From assembly GCA_021740045.1 (NCBI GenBank), contig JAIPAP010000027.1, positions 1 to 40,214 on the forward strand: a stretch of 40,214 nt of DNA, written 5' to 3'. The notes under the pieces were generated by a model. The model made no database searches, was not told the DNA's origin, and saw only the letters and a list, made by a program, of their open reading frames with translations. Made by a program: the position numbers and the translations under genes. This DNA comes from Bacteroidales bacterium. Its GTDB lineage: Bacteria > Bacteroidota > Bacteroidia > Bacteroidales > JAIPAP01. Below are positions 32,644 through 40,214 of the stretch, one piece after another (within the stretch, counting starts at the first letter, position 1; each line of letters opens with the position of its first letter).

Positions 32644-34472
32644 GCATTAAACGTTTGTTAATACAAAACACCATTCTTCTTATAATCGTGCTGATGGCCT
32701 TATTTGCAACCCAATACTATTTTAACCTCAAGCAAAAAGAAGAACTTGATACCAAGCAAATTGCCGACCGGATAACTTATGAAATGTCGGATTTGATCTT
32801 ATTATCAAATGAATATCAAACCTTTAACTATACCCGTATTGTTAAACAATGGAAAATCAAATACAGCAAGGTGAAGGAATTAATGTACCGGAATCCGGAA
32901 ATAAACCGGGTACTGAATGAACAAATAATGGATTTAAACACCAACTTTAGTGAGCTGATTGAAATTAAAAAACTACGCAATGAGCATCCGGATGAATTCA
33001 GGCAAAACGAACAAAAACAGCTTAGGAAGGAATGGCTTTTTGCTCGGAATCAAATCTTGTCAAGATCGATTTTAACTGAAGTTCGCACCATTTCAGCTTC
33101 GGCTATGAATCATATGTTTGAGTTCCAGCAAACACGATCCACAATTTCAATCAGTTTAATTCTGCTGGTAAGTATTATCGCTATCGCCAGCTCCTACCGG
33201 TTAATCAGGAAAATAAGCATTCCGCTTAACACCCTTGACCTGGGAATTAAGCAGGTTGAAAAAGGGATATTCTCCTTTTCATTTGACCCGGAACATGCGC
33301 ATAAATCGCTGAAACGAACAGCAGACACCCATCAGATCGGTCAGGCCTTTAATGCCATGTTAACAACCATTAACGATTACATCGATAAGCTCAATAATGA
33401 ACTGGAAAAAAACCGGCAATATTCCCATAAACTCAAAGAAAATGAAGAACGCTACCGTTCGCTATTTGAAAACGCCCCCAATCCTATTTATATCGATTTC
33501 AATACCCAGATCATTTTGCCAAATAAAGCCTTTCTTGACCTGATAGGAGCGCGTTCGGAGGAAGAAGTTATGGGTATGTCTCCCTTTGATGTTTTTCATC
33601 CCGATTATCATGAACAAATTGAGAGCCGTATCAAAAAGATGATCGATAAAGGCAACCCTGTTCCTTTGGTACATGAACAGATCATCCGATTTGATAAAAA
33701 AGTCATTGATGTGGAGGTAACGGCGGCGCCCTTCACCTATCAGGGCAAAAGAGCCATTCATGTGGTTATGCGTGATGTAACAGATGAACGTATGCAAAAG
33801 CATAAGCTCGAGGAGTACCGTAAATCATTGCAGGACCTTACAACCGAGCTCTCTGTTGTTGAGGAAAAGCAACGTAAGGAAATTGCGGCCAATATTCATG
33901 ATCACCTGAGTCAATCATTGGTGATCTCAAAAATGAAATTAAAGGATGTGATGAAGCAATCGGGTATCGAAGCCCTAAAAACTGAAATGCAAACCGTATT
34001 GGATTTGATATCGCAGGCCATCAATAACTCGAGGAAAATAACCTACGACCTCAGCCCAACAGTGCTGTATGAACTTGGCCTGGTGGAGGCTGTATATTGG
34101 CTCAAAGATAAGGTAGAAGAAGAAAACGATATTGATGTTGCATTTACGCCCTATGAAGAAGAGCCCGAAATTCCCGAATCGCAACTCATATTGCTATTCA
34201 GAACAATTCAGGAGCTTATTAATAATACACTTAAGCATGCCAGCGCTGATAAAATAGAGATCATGTTCAAAAACCAAAAGGAGGGCCTTGAGATCAGGAT
34301 AATTGACAACGGAAAAGGATTTGATGTAAAAGAATTAAAAATGATGAGAAAGGAGAAAAGCGGATTCGGGCTGTTTGCCGTAAGAGAGCGCGTAGAGAAT
34401 ATGAGGGGAACATTCCATATTGATTCAAAACCGGGAGCCGGCACTTCCGTAACAATTTATTTACCTTTATAA
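32640..34472 (+). CDS. Sensor histidine kinase, HAMP-PAS-HisKA_3-HATPase
   Basis: Protein of 610 residues. Two membrane helices (about 7-26 and 165-186) bound a mostly helical periplasmic domain of about 135 residues (rich in K, E, Q and N). A HAMP-like linker (about 187-245) and a PAS domain (about 270-385; RYRSLFENAPNPIYIDF and VMRDVTDERMQKHKLEEY) follow. HisKA_3 has EEKQRKEIAANIHDHLSQ with H420, and HATPase_c has ELINNTLKHASADKIEI, IRIIDNGKGFD and GFGLFAVRERVENM. This is the NarX/LiaS class that partners NarL-type regulators, which fits the next gene, 16 bp downstream. Translational overlap with the binding protein argues for a three-component system. Confidence 0.95.
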   Translation: MSIKRLLIQNTILLIIVLMALFATQYYFNLKQKEELDTKQIADRITYEMSDLILLSNEYQTFNYTRIVKQWKIKYSKVKELMYRNPEINRVLNEQIMDLNTNFSELIEIKKLRNEHPDEFRQNEQKQLRKEWLFARNQILSRSILTEVRTISASAMNHMFEFQQTRSTISISLILLVSIIAIASSYRLIRKISIPLNTLDLGIKQVEKGIFSFSFDPEHAHKSLKRTADTHQIGQAFNAMLTTINDYIDKLNNELEKNRQYSHKLKENEERYRSLFENAPNPIYIDFNTQIILPNKAFLDLIGARSEEEVMGMSPFDVFHPDYHEQIESRIKKMIDKGNPVPLVHEQIIRFDKKVIDVEVTAAPFTYQGKRAIHVVMRDVTDERMQKHKLEEYRKSLQDLTTELSVVEEKQRKEIAANIHDHLSQSLVISKMKLKDVMKQSGIEALKTEMQTVLDLISQAINNSRKITYDLSPTVLYELGLVEAVYWLKDKVEEENDIDVAFTPYEEEPEIPESQLILLFRTIQELINNTLKHASADKIEIMFKNQKEGLEIRIIDNGKGFDVKELKMMRKEKSGFGLFAVRERVENMRGTFHIDSKPGAGTSVTIYLPL

Positions 34473-34488
34473 CCTCTAGCTCTTTGAT

Positions 34489-35130
34489 ATGGATATTTCT
34501 GTATTACTAGCCGATGATCATAAGATACTGCGCGATGGCCTGAAAAACGTTATCGAAAGCAGGGCCAACCTGAGCGTGGTAGCCGAAGCCACCGACGGCC
34601 GTGAAGCCGTTAAGCTAAGCCATGAACATAAACCCGATGTTGTGGTGATGGATGTTGCCATGCCCGGCCTGAATGGTGTTGAAGCCACCAAGCAAATTAT
34701 TAAGGATAACCCCGATGCTAAAATAATTGCGCTTTCCATGCATTCGAACCGGAGGTACATCAGCGGCATGTTTAAGGCAGGTGCCTATGGTTACCTGATG
34801 AAGGACTGCGAATCGGAAGAACTGATCAAGGCCATTGAAACCGTAGCACATAACCAAAAATACCTCTCCCAGAAAATATCCGGGATTATCCTTAACGAAT
34901 ACATGTCGACCCTCGAGGAGGAAGGACCTGAACTCTCGGGCAGGGAAAAGGAGATACTGCAACTTATCGCCGAAGGGAAAAGTTCAAGGGATATCGGCGA
35001 GATCCTCTTCCTCAGTTCCAAAACCATCGACGCCCACCGCAAAAATATCATGGATAAACTCAATATGTATACCATCCCCGAGCTTACCAAATATGCCATC
35101 CGCTCCGGTTTGATTACGCTGGATGAATAA
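34489..35130 (+). CDS. NarL/FixJ-type response regulator
   Basis: Protein of 213 residues. The receiver domain has LLADDHKILRDGL (6-18; D9, D10), D55 in VVVMDVAMPGLNG, ALSMHS for the threonine/serine switch and GYLMKD for the lysine. The LuxR-type HTH (about 148-205) has LSGREKEILQLIAEGKSS, then IGEILFLSSKTIDAHRKNIMDKL. It is the likely partner of the HisKA_3 kinase 16 bp upstream. Its target genes cannot be read here. A gap of about 240 bp separates it from the next kinase, so the operon probably ends here. Confidence 0.95.
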   Translation: MDISVLLADDHKILRDGLKNVIESRANLSVVAEATDGREAVKLSHEHKPDVVVMDVAMPGLNGVEATKQIIKDNPDAKIIALSMHSNRRYISGMFKAGAYGYLMKDCESEELIKAIETVAHNQKYLSQKISGIILNEYMSTLEEEGPELSGREKEILQLIAEGKSSRDIGEILFLSSKTIDAHRKNIMDKLNMYTIPELTKYAIRSGLITLDE

Positions 35131-35374
35131 TACCGAGGGTATTTCGAATAATAATACAAACTCATCAACATCTTTTTCCACAATTAGGGGGTACTCTGCT
35201 TTGATCACCGGATTAAAAGGCTCCCTTTAAGAACATCCCCATCTCATTTTAGGGAAATTCCCTATTGTAGGAATTTTTTTGCCATTGCACTTTTGCAATT
35301 GAAAATGATCAAAGGATCAGATCAACAAAGCTGCTTGCTGATTTAGTCAGGTAATTAGAAAAAAGGTGCAGCTT
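35131..35374. other. Intergenic stretch with short palindrome
   Basis: About 244 bp without a gene. ATTGCA-cttt-TGCAAT at 35284-35299 is a 6 bp perfect inverted repeat about 80 bp before the kinase start. Several TTTG strings lie nearby but no full promoter pattern. Confidence 0.4.
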
Positions 35375-36946
35375 ATGGTATTTATAAAACTAAATGAAGA
35401 GATGATGAATATGTCAGGCATCAATATAAAACGGGATGAAAAGGAGTTTTTTGCGGTGATGGATGAAGTACCCTTTGCGGTAGTGCTCATCAACATGGAT
35501 CATACCATTTATTTTGCCAATAAGGCCGCCACTAAACTTTTTAAGGGACAAAAAGGCACTGGAAGTTTGATCAATAAAACTGAAAGGCATCAGGAAGCTC
35601 ATACCAATTCATTTGTCGATAATCCGGTGCCCGGAACCACCCGTCGTTACCTTTACCGTGAAGATGGTAGCTTTATCCCGGTGTTAAATAACACGCAAAC
35701 CATTACGCTAAACAATACGCAATATTACCTGGAACTTATGGTAGATATCACCAACGAAGAAAGCAGGCAGGAAGAATTAAGGCGTAAGACCAACGAATTA
35801 CGTGAAATTATTGATAAAAAGGCTATTGCTGAGGAAAAGGCTCGCCGTGAATCGGAAAAATTCGAGATGCTTTTCGAGGAGCTTAGCGATGCATTAATCC
35901 TGCATGATCTTAACGGGAATATCCTGAAGGTAAACCAGAAAACATGCGATCGCCTGGGCTACACACGGGAGCAAATGCTCAGTATGAATATTGCCGATAT
36001 CGATAATAAGGCTCATCGCATCAGGATCAGGGACAGGATCGCTTTCCTGCGCGAAGAAAAGCATATGAAATTCGAATCGATACACCTCACTAAAAATGGC
36101 GAGGAAATCCCGGTTGAGATCGTATCGAAGGTTGTTGAATTCGACGAGCAGGAAGCTATCTTAAGCAGTGTAAGGAATATTACGGTAAGAAAGAAATACG
36201 AGTACCAGCTTATTAAAGCCAAGGAAAAGGCCGAAGAGTCTGACAGGCTCAAAACGGAATTTCTCAATAACATTAGTCATCAAATTCGTACTCCGTTAAA
36301 TGGTATCATGGGATTTTCCGAACTTGTCGGTGATGAAGACTTAACCAGCGAACAGCGCTCGAAATACATTCAAAAGATCCATGAAAGAGGCGAACGCCTC
36401 CTGAATACGGTAAATGATATTGTTGAGATTGCCACTCTCGGCTCGGGGTCTACGGAATTGATCAAGGAAGAATTCCATTTGAAAGAGGCTTTAAACGACC
36501 TTGTCGGTAAATTAAAGGAAAAGGCCGATAATAACGGCGTAGATTTCATCTTCAACTATGATGATGCGATCATGGATGAAAAGATTGAAACCGACAAGCC
36601 GAAACTACTCAAGGCATTGGAGCACCTGACTGAAAACGCTTTTAAATATACCTATAAAGGCAAAGTGCAGCTATCAGTTAAAAGTTATAATGGCGAACAT
36701 ATTGCTTTTTCGGTCGAAGATACGGGGGTGGGCATATCGCCCCAAGATCTCAAGGCGATCTTCAAACCCTTCCACCAAACGGAATATACCATTAAACAAG
36801 CCATTAACGGTAACGGCCTGGGATTGACCATAGCCGAGAAACTCGTCAATTGCCTGGGTAGTAATATCGAGGCGGAATCCCGCTTAGGTGAGGGATCTAA
36901 GTTTTCATTCACCCTGAAATGCCTCAAGAATAGTAAAGATAATTGA
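35375..36946 (+). CDS. Soluble PAS-PAS histidine kinase with HQ H-box
   Basis: Protein of 523 residues from the ATG at 35375, which has AAAAAGG 8 bases upstream; a GTG at 35366 is a less likely start. It has no membrane helix. PAS 1 (about 20-125) has VPFAVVLINMDHTIYFANKAA; a coiled coil follows (about 128-165); PAS 2 (about 170-280) has ALILHDLNGNILKVNQKTCDRLGY and SSVRNITVRKKYE. HisKA is NISHQIRTPLNGIMGF with H302, where Q303 replaces the usual E. HATPase_c is complete (ALEHLTENAFKYTYKG, VEDTGVGIS, GNGLGLTIAEKL). The protein has no receiver; a separate receiver gene lies 151 bp downstream. The signal is probably cytoplasmic, such as a redox state or small ligand bound by PAS. Confidence 0.93.
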   Translation: MVFIKLNEEMMNMSGINIKRDEKEFFAVMDEVPFAVVLINMDHTIYFANKAATKLFKGQKGTGSLINKTERHQEAHTNSFVDNPVPGTTRRYLYREDGSFIPVLNNTQTITLNNTQYYLELMVDITNEESRQEELRRKTNELREIIDKKAIAEEKARRESEKFEMLFEELSDALILHDLNGNILKVNQKTCDRLGYTREQMLSMNIADIDNKAHRIRIRDRIAFLREEKHMKFESIHLTKNGEEIPVEIVSKVVEFDEQEAILSSVRNITVRKKYEYQLIKAKEKAEESDRLKTEFLNNISHQIRTPLNGIMGFSELVGDEDLTSEQRSKYIQKIHERGERLLNTVNDIVEIATLGSGSTELIKEEFHLKEALNDLVGKLKEKADNNGVDFIFNYDDAIMDEKIETDKPKLLKALEHLTENAFKYTYKGKVQLSVKSYNGEHIAFSVEDTGVGISPQDLKAIFKPFHQTEYTIKQAINGNGLGLTIAEKLVNCLGSNIEAESRLGEGSKFSFTLKCLKNSKDN

Positions 36947-36954
36947 AGGATAAA

Positions 36955-36972
36955 CCGGGTGAAAACACCCGG
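36955..36972 (+). terminator. Hairpin after the PAS kinase
   Basis: CCGGGTG-AAAA-CACCCGG is a perfect 7 bp stem with a tetraloop, 8 bp after the stop. The following bases (GTATTAATGG) are only weakly T-rich, so termination may be partial or the hairpin may protect the 3' end. Confidence 0.6.
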
Positions 36973-37017
36973 GTATTAATGGTTGAAATGGCAGCGGTGC
37001 CAAAATCAGCAGGAAAC

Positions 37018-37054
37018 TAAGCAAATACAATATTTAAATTAAGCAAATTGCTTA
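37018..37054 (+). promoter_or_regulatory. Direct repeat TAAGCAAAT and palindrome, candidate operator
   Basis: TAAGCAAAT occurs at 37018-37026 and 37040-37048, exactly 22 bp apart (two DNA turns). The second copy is also half of the palindrome TAAGCAA-A-TTGCTTA (37040-37054). The array ends 43 bp before the receiver gene, where a regulator dimer could bind. Which protein binds is unknown. Confidence 0.5.
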
Positions 37055-37097
37055 TAGTCATCAACCAATTATAGCACTACATTAGCACTTTAATAAC

Positions 37098-37547
37098 ATG
37101 GAAGACACTTTATATATGCTGGAAAAGAAAGATATACTGTTAATTGAAGACGACAGGCACATAGGAAACTGGGTGAGCAGCAAACTTGAAGCCCCGTCGA
37201 ATACGGGATCGATTGAATGGGCCAGCAGTATTAAGCAAGCCAGGGCTCTAATAAACATACAACACCCGGGCTTGATCATCCTCGACCTGCACCTTCCTGA
37301 TGGCAATGGTATTGAATTGCTGAAAAGCATTCGAAAAGAAGGGATCACGTCGACAGTTTATGTATTTTCCATCAATACCAAATACAAAAATGCCTGCTTG
37401 CGTCATGGTGCCGACCGATTTTTTGATAAAAGTTATGAAAGCGATCAGTTGATTAAAGCTATCATGGAATTAACTGATGGTGAAAGTCCTGATAGCCCGG
37501 ATGATGTTCAGAAATTGTGGAGAGGTGACATCCGGGAATCAGGGTAA
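37098..37547 (+). CDS. Receiver-only response regulator
   Basis: Protein of 149 residues made of one receiver domain: LLIEDDRHIGNW (14-25; E17, D18, D19), D63 in LIILDLHLPDGNG, VFSIN for the switch residue and DRFFDKSYE for the lysine. After the receiver only about 20 polar residues follow, so it has no output domain. It may relay phosphate between kinases or act by protein contact. The nearest kinase (35375-36946) has no receiver of its own, so a relay pair is the simplest reading, although an operator-like array and a hairpin separate the two genes. An alternative start at the ATG of residue 7 is possible. Confidence 0.9.
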   Translation: MEDTLYMLEKKDILLIEDDRHIGNWVSSKLEAPSNTGSIEWASSIKQARALINIQHPGLIILDLHLPDGNGIELLKSIRKEGITSTVYVFSINTKYKNACLRHGADRFFDKSYESDQLIKAIMELTDGESPDSPDDVQKLWRGDIRESG

Positions 37548-37579
37548 CAGGGGAGGTTGACTGTTCGAAAAAGGAGGTA

Positions 37580-37633
37580 ATGTTTTTAGTGGGGTTTGAT
37601 TTGAACAGCAACCGGCTCCCCTTCACTGCTTAA
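37580..37633 (+). CDS. Possible leader micro-ORF overlapping a terminator
   Basis: ATG with AAGGAGG two bases upstream (an unusually good Shine-Dalgarno sequence for this genome, but closer than ideal), 17 codons reading MFLVGFDLNSNRLPFTA, and a TAA at 37631. Its last codons lie in the 5' arm and loop of the strong terminator at 37616-37655. This is the layout of a leader peptide or attenuator, but the peptide has no run of a single amino acid and could be chance. Confidence 0.25.
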   Translation: MFLVGFDLNSNRLPFTA

Positions 37634-37655
37634 GCGCAGGGATGGGGAGTTTTTT
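37616..37655 (+). terminator. Strong intrinsic terminator
   Basis: CTCCCC (37616-37621) pairs with GGGGAG (37644-37649), inner CTGC/GCAG (37626-37639) adds pairing, and TTTTTT follows (37650-37655). It probably ends the receiver transcript and isolates the CHAT gene 113 bp downstream. Confidence 0.8.
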
Positions 37656-37768
37656 AATAAAACAAATTTCTACCAGTACTTCTTAGCGCAAATTCGTGCT
37701 CAATTCGCGAAAATTCCCGGTCTTATTTTTAGAATTTTATATTTTCGTCCCAAATTAAGGGGACAAAC

Positions 37769-40214
37769 ATGAGAAAACATTTACTAACAACCATCATGGT
37801 ATTAGCAGCCATTGTCATATTGACCAATACCGCTAATGCCCAACTGCACGTGGCTTTTGCCGAGCTCCGGGAATTCCCGGAAGACAGCCTTGCTTTCGAA
37901 AAGCTCGAAAAACTGTTTTCCGAAAATAAAGTGGAAGAGGCCAGGACATTTGGGAGCCAAAAAGCCGACTCCTGCATGCAGGCCGGCAATATCCACGACT
38001 ACCTGTTCTTTATGAATCAAACCGGCGCCTTCACCATTTTTGTGGGCCGTGATCTCGAAAAAGCCTTCAGCACCTTTTACACCATCGACTCGGTAATGCA
38101 GGGGCGGGCCGATACCATGAGCATTGAATTTGTCATTACCCAGAAATTCCTGGCTACCACCTACTATTATCAATACAAAGACAAAAAAGCCAATAAGCAC
38201 TACCGCCGGGGATTGAACATACTGGAAGAAATGGGCATTACGGACAACACCCTGGCCGCCGATTTTTATGTGAACGTGGGGAATACTTATACCAATATGG
38301 GCCAATACGAAAATGCCCTGCCTTTTATCCGCAAGGGACGAAAGCTCACCAAAGAAAAAGGCTATTACCATTTGCTGATGCTTGCCAACCAAAGTTTTGG
38401 CTACATTGCTTCCTTCCGCGACTCCCAACTGGCCTTTGAATTTTACGAGCATATCTATGAAGAAGCCGAGCGACTTTCGGAAACCCTACCCGAAAGCCCG
38501 GCAGAAAAGGCTACTTTCTTGAAATACATGGCCAATATCGATAATGTGGTCACCAACCTATACCGCATCGAAGGCGACTATGACAAAGCCCTCTTCCATG
38601 CCAAGCGTGCCTATGAGGTGTTCACCACCGCCAACCTGCCCGATCTCTACCTGAAAATACTGGTCACCAATGGCATCGCCAAGCTTTACCTGCTTAAGGA
38701 ACAGCCGGAAAAAGCTACCAACTATATTACCGAAAGCCTGCAAATAGTCGACAGCAGCTTTGGCCGTAAAGACCACCGGGCGGTAAAGGTGCTCAATACA
38801 GCCTTGCAGCACGGCCTGCAAACCGGCAACTACGATACCGCCGCCTATTATGCCGATGCCATGAATCAGGTGAATTATCCCCCCGGAATCCGTACCGAAA
38901 AGATCACCCATTACCTGGCTATGGCCGATTACCATAAGGCAGTTGATTCCATTGAACAGGCTGCCAACTACTATGAAAAGGGCATACGGCTTTACGCACC
39001 GGAATTCGATATCACCCGGCTGAGGGATAGCATACCGGATATTGATGTGAGCTATGAAGAATATTTCAGGAACTTACATAAGGTGCTGGCCGATTTTGAA
39101 GAAACCTTCGACCAATTGCAGTTTGCCGATGAGCCTGCCAAGGATTTCCGCATCAAGCTGGAATATTATGACCTTATGACCTCACTGTTGGACAAACATG
39201 CTTCCGGCATTATAGTAGAGCAATCGGGAATGGCGTATTCCAAAAAGTACGAGCACACCGCCAACCGGCAAATTGAAACGGCCACCACTTTATACGAACT
39301 CACCAACAAATCCGACGATCTGCAAAAATTATTCTCTGCCATTGCCCGTACAAAGTCTTTCTTCCTTCAGAAGCAAATGGCCAATAACCACATGAATGCC
39401 CAAAAGGCGCAAAAGAGTGATGCATGGAAAAGCTATATGAAGAAGCTGCAACAGCTTCAGCAGCTCGAAAACCAACAAATGGTCACCAACCTGGCTGACA
39501 GTAGCCGCCAAGCCGATAGCCTGGAGAATGCCATGCTGGACGTAAAATTCGCTTTGCTTGAACAACAAATGGAATTTGAAAACAATACCACCAATGAGCT
39601 TCCGGAGATCAGGCAATACGACATGGCACAGATACAATCATTGATAAAGGAAGATGAAGCCCTGCTCAATTATTACATGACCGATTCCTCCCTGCTGGCT
39701 TTATGCATTACGCATGATGATATGGCCTTTGCCAGAACCGGCCAAATACAAGCCCTGGAAAGCAGCATCCGAAGCTACTACCGGGCCATCAAAACCGGTG
39801 ATCATCAGCTTAAGGAAAAAGCCAATGAATTGTCCCAATACATCCTTCGTCCCTTTGAGGAGATGATAGCCGGTAAAGAACACCTGGTAATGATCCCGCA
39901 TAAAACTCTTTTTAAAGTTCCCATGGAACCCTTAAGGCTGGCCAATGGGAAAATGCTGGTGGAAGAAAAATCCATCAGCTACCATTATGCATCATCGCTG
40001 TGGGCAGCAGCGCGCGAACGCGAGTCTGGGCAAAGGGGGGAATTCCTGGCTTTTGCGCCCGTTTTCAGCAAAAAGCAGCAAGACGAAGAACTGGCTTATC
40101 GCTCCATGCTGGAAGAAGCTTTTATTGAAAAATACTACCGCAGTGGCAAGCAACAACTCGATGCCCTCACCCATTCCGTTGAAGAGGTAAAAAGCCTGGA
40201 TAAAGCCTTTAGCA
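37769..40214 (+). CDS. Secreted TPR-CHAT domain protein, 3'-truncated by window edge
   Basis: The frame is open from the ATG at 37769 to the right edge (815 codons visible, no stop). A signal peptide (about 1-24, cleavage after ANA) is followed by a helical TPR region (about 40-480), with repeats such as AADFYVNVGNTYTNMGQYENALPFI and DKALFHAKRAYEVF. A coiled coil lies at about 550-605 (KKLQQLQQLENQQM). The CHAT domain starts about 628: EALLNYYMTDSSLLALCI, HLVMIPHKTLFKVPMEPLR, SISYHYASSLWAAA and FLAFAPVFS. CHAT is a caspase-like peptidase domain; the catalytic His and Cys should lie in the missing C-terminal part. Substrate and role are unknown. Family examples act in protease-regulated signalling and defence, mostly inside the cell, so the signal peptide is notable. 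Confidence 0.9.
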   Translation, partial: MRKHLLTTIMVLAAIVILTNTANAQLHVAFAELREFPEDSLAFEKLEKLFSENKVEEARTFGSQKADSCMQAGNIHDYLFFMNQTGAFTIFVGRDLEKAFSTFYTIDSVMQGRADTMSIEFVITQKFLATTYYYQYKDKKANKHYRRGLNILEEMGITDNTLAADFYVNVGNTYTNMGQYENALPFIRKGRKLTKEKGYYHLLMLANQSFGYIASFRDSQLAFEFYEHIYEEAERLSETLPESPAEKATFLKYMANIDNVVTNLYRIEGDYDKALFHAKRAYEVFTTANLPDLYLKILVTNGIAKLYLLKEQPEKATNYITESLQIVDSSFGRKDHRAVKVLNTALQHGLQTGNYDTAAYYADAMNQVNYPPGIRTEKITHYLAMADYHKAVDSIEQAANYYEKGIRLYAPEFDITRLRDSIPDIDVSYEEYFRNLHKVLADFEETFDQLQFADEPAKDFRIKLEYYDLMTSLLDKHASGIIVEQSGMAYSKKYEHTANRQIETATTLYELTNKSDDLQKLFSAIARTKSFFLQKQMANNHMNAQKAQKSDAWKSYMKKLQQLQQLENQQMVTNLADSSRQADSLENAMLDVKFALLEQQMEFENNTTNELPEIRQYDMAQIQSLIKEDEALLNYYMTDSSLLALCITHDDMAFARTGQIQALESSIRSYYRAIKTGDHQLKEKANELSQYILRPFEEMIAGKEHLVMIPHKTLFKVPMEPLRLANGKMLVEEKSISYHYASSLWAAARERESGQRGEFLAFAPVFSKKQQDEELAYRSMLEEAFIEKYYRSGKQQLDALTHSVEEVKSLDKAFS

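Noticed and set aside
37802-38452. Minus-strand frame of 216 codons, and others at 38558-38935 and 39329-39637
   Set aside because: They are opposite the continuous TPR-CHAT frame and have shadow-like composition.
1-40214. Insertion sequence, prophage or plasmid genes
   Set aside because: No transposase, integrase, phage structural or replication gene was recognised on either strand.

Overview
The window looks like chromosomal DNA of a Bacteroidota bacterium, probably Bacteroidales/Marinilabiliales-like; the lineage is inferred, since no rRNA is present. Supporting signs are a secreted protein with a type IX secretion (T9SS) C-terminal sorting domain, a GH92 alpha-mannosidase, promoter elements of the Bacteroidota TTTG / TAnnTTTG type, mostly weak Shine-Dalgarno sequences, and AAGTTCC / AGTTTAAAGTT repeats between genes.

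Region 1 (1-18737, + strand) is the downstream part of an extracellular or cell-surface polysaccharide locus. It starts inside a NodU/SxtI-type carbamoyltransferase, followed by CysQ, three family-2 glycosyltransferases (two are tandem paralogues), an SGNH-hydrolase-like membrane protein, a 49-residue DUF5989 protein, an SxtJ-like membrane protein, three GT-B-type glycosyltransferases (two are tandem paralogues), a hexapeptide-repeat acyltransferase, an FkbM methyltransferase, a membrane GT2, a T9SS-secreted beta-helix protein, a zinc-ribbon SAM methyltransferase and two hybrid histidine kinases. Very short gaps and 1-4 bp overlaps indicate polycistronic transcription. No flippase, polymerase or export gene lies inside the window; they may lie upstream.

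Region 2 (about 18738-28066) is mostly housekeeping: YggS, a CaCA antiporter, a truncated SRPBCC gene, a divergent sigma / anti-sigma-like pair on the minus strand with a well-formed promoter, a lipoprotein, YjbQ, SucD (minus) and MnmE. Its intergenic DNA holds short repeats, REP-like hairpins and gene remnants.

Region 3 (28067-37655) contains an unrecognised secreted protein, a GH92 mannosidase, and two signalling sets: a membrane-anchored NMT1/SsuA-like binding protein with a HisKA_3 PAS kinase and a NarL-type regulator (a candidate three-component system), then a soluble PAS-PAS kinase and a receiver-only regulator preceded by a repeated TAAGCAAAT site.

Region 4 (37656 to the right edge) is a secreted TPR-CHAT protein that runs off the window. 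A strong terminator overlapped by a 17-codon micro-ORF lies just before it.

The best leads are the compact SGNH-DUF5989-SxtJ-carbamoyltransferase module inside a polysaccharide locus, the hybrid kinases at the end of that locus (one with an altered H-box), and the binding protein-kinase-regulator operon. None can be called a new system from sequence alone.
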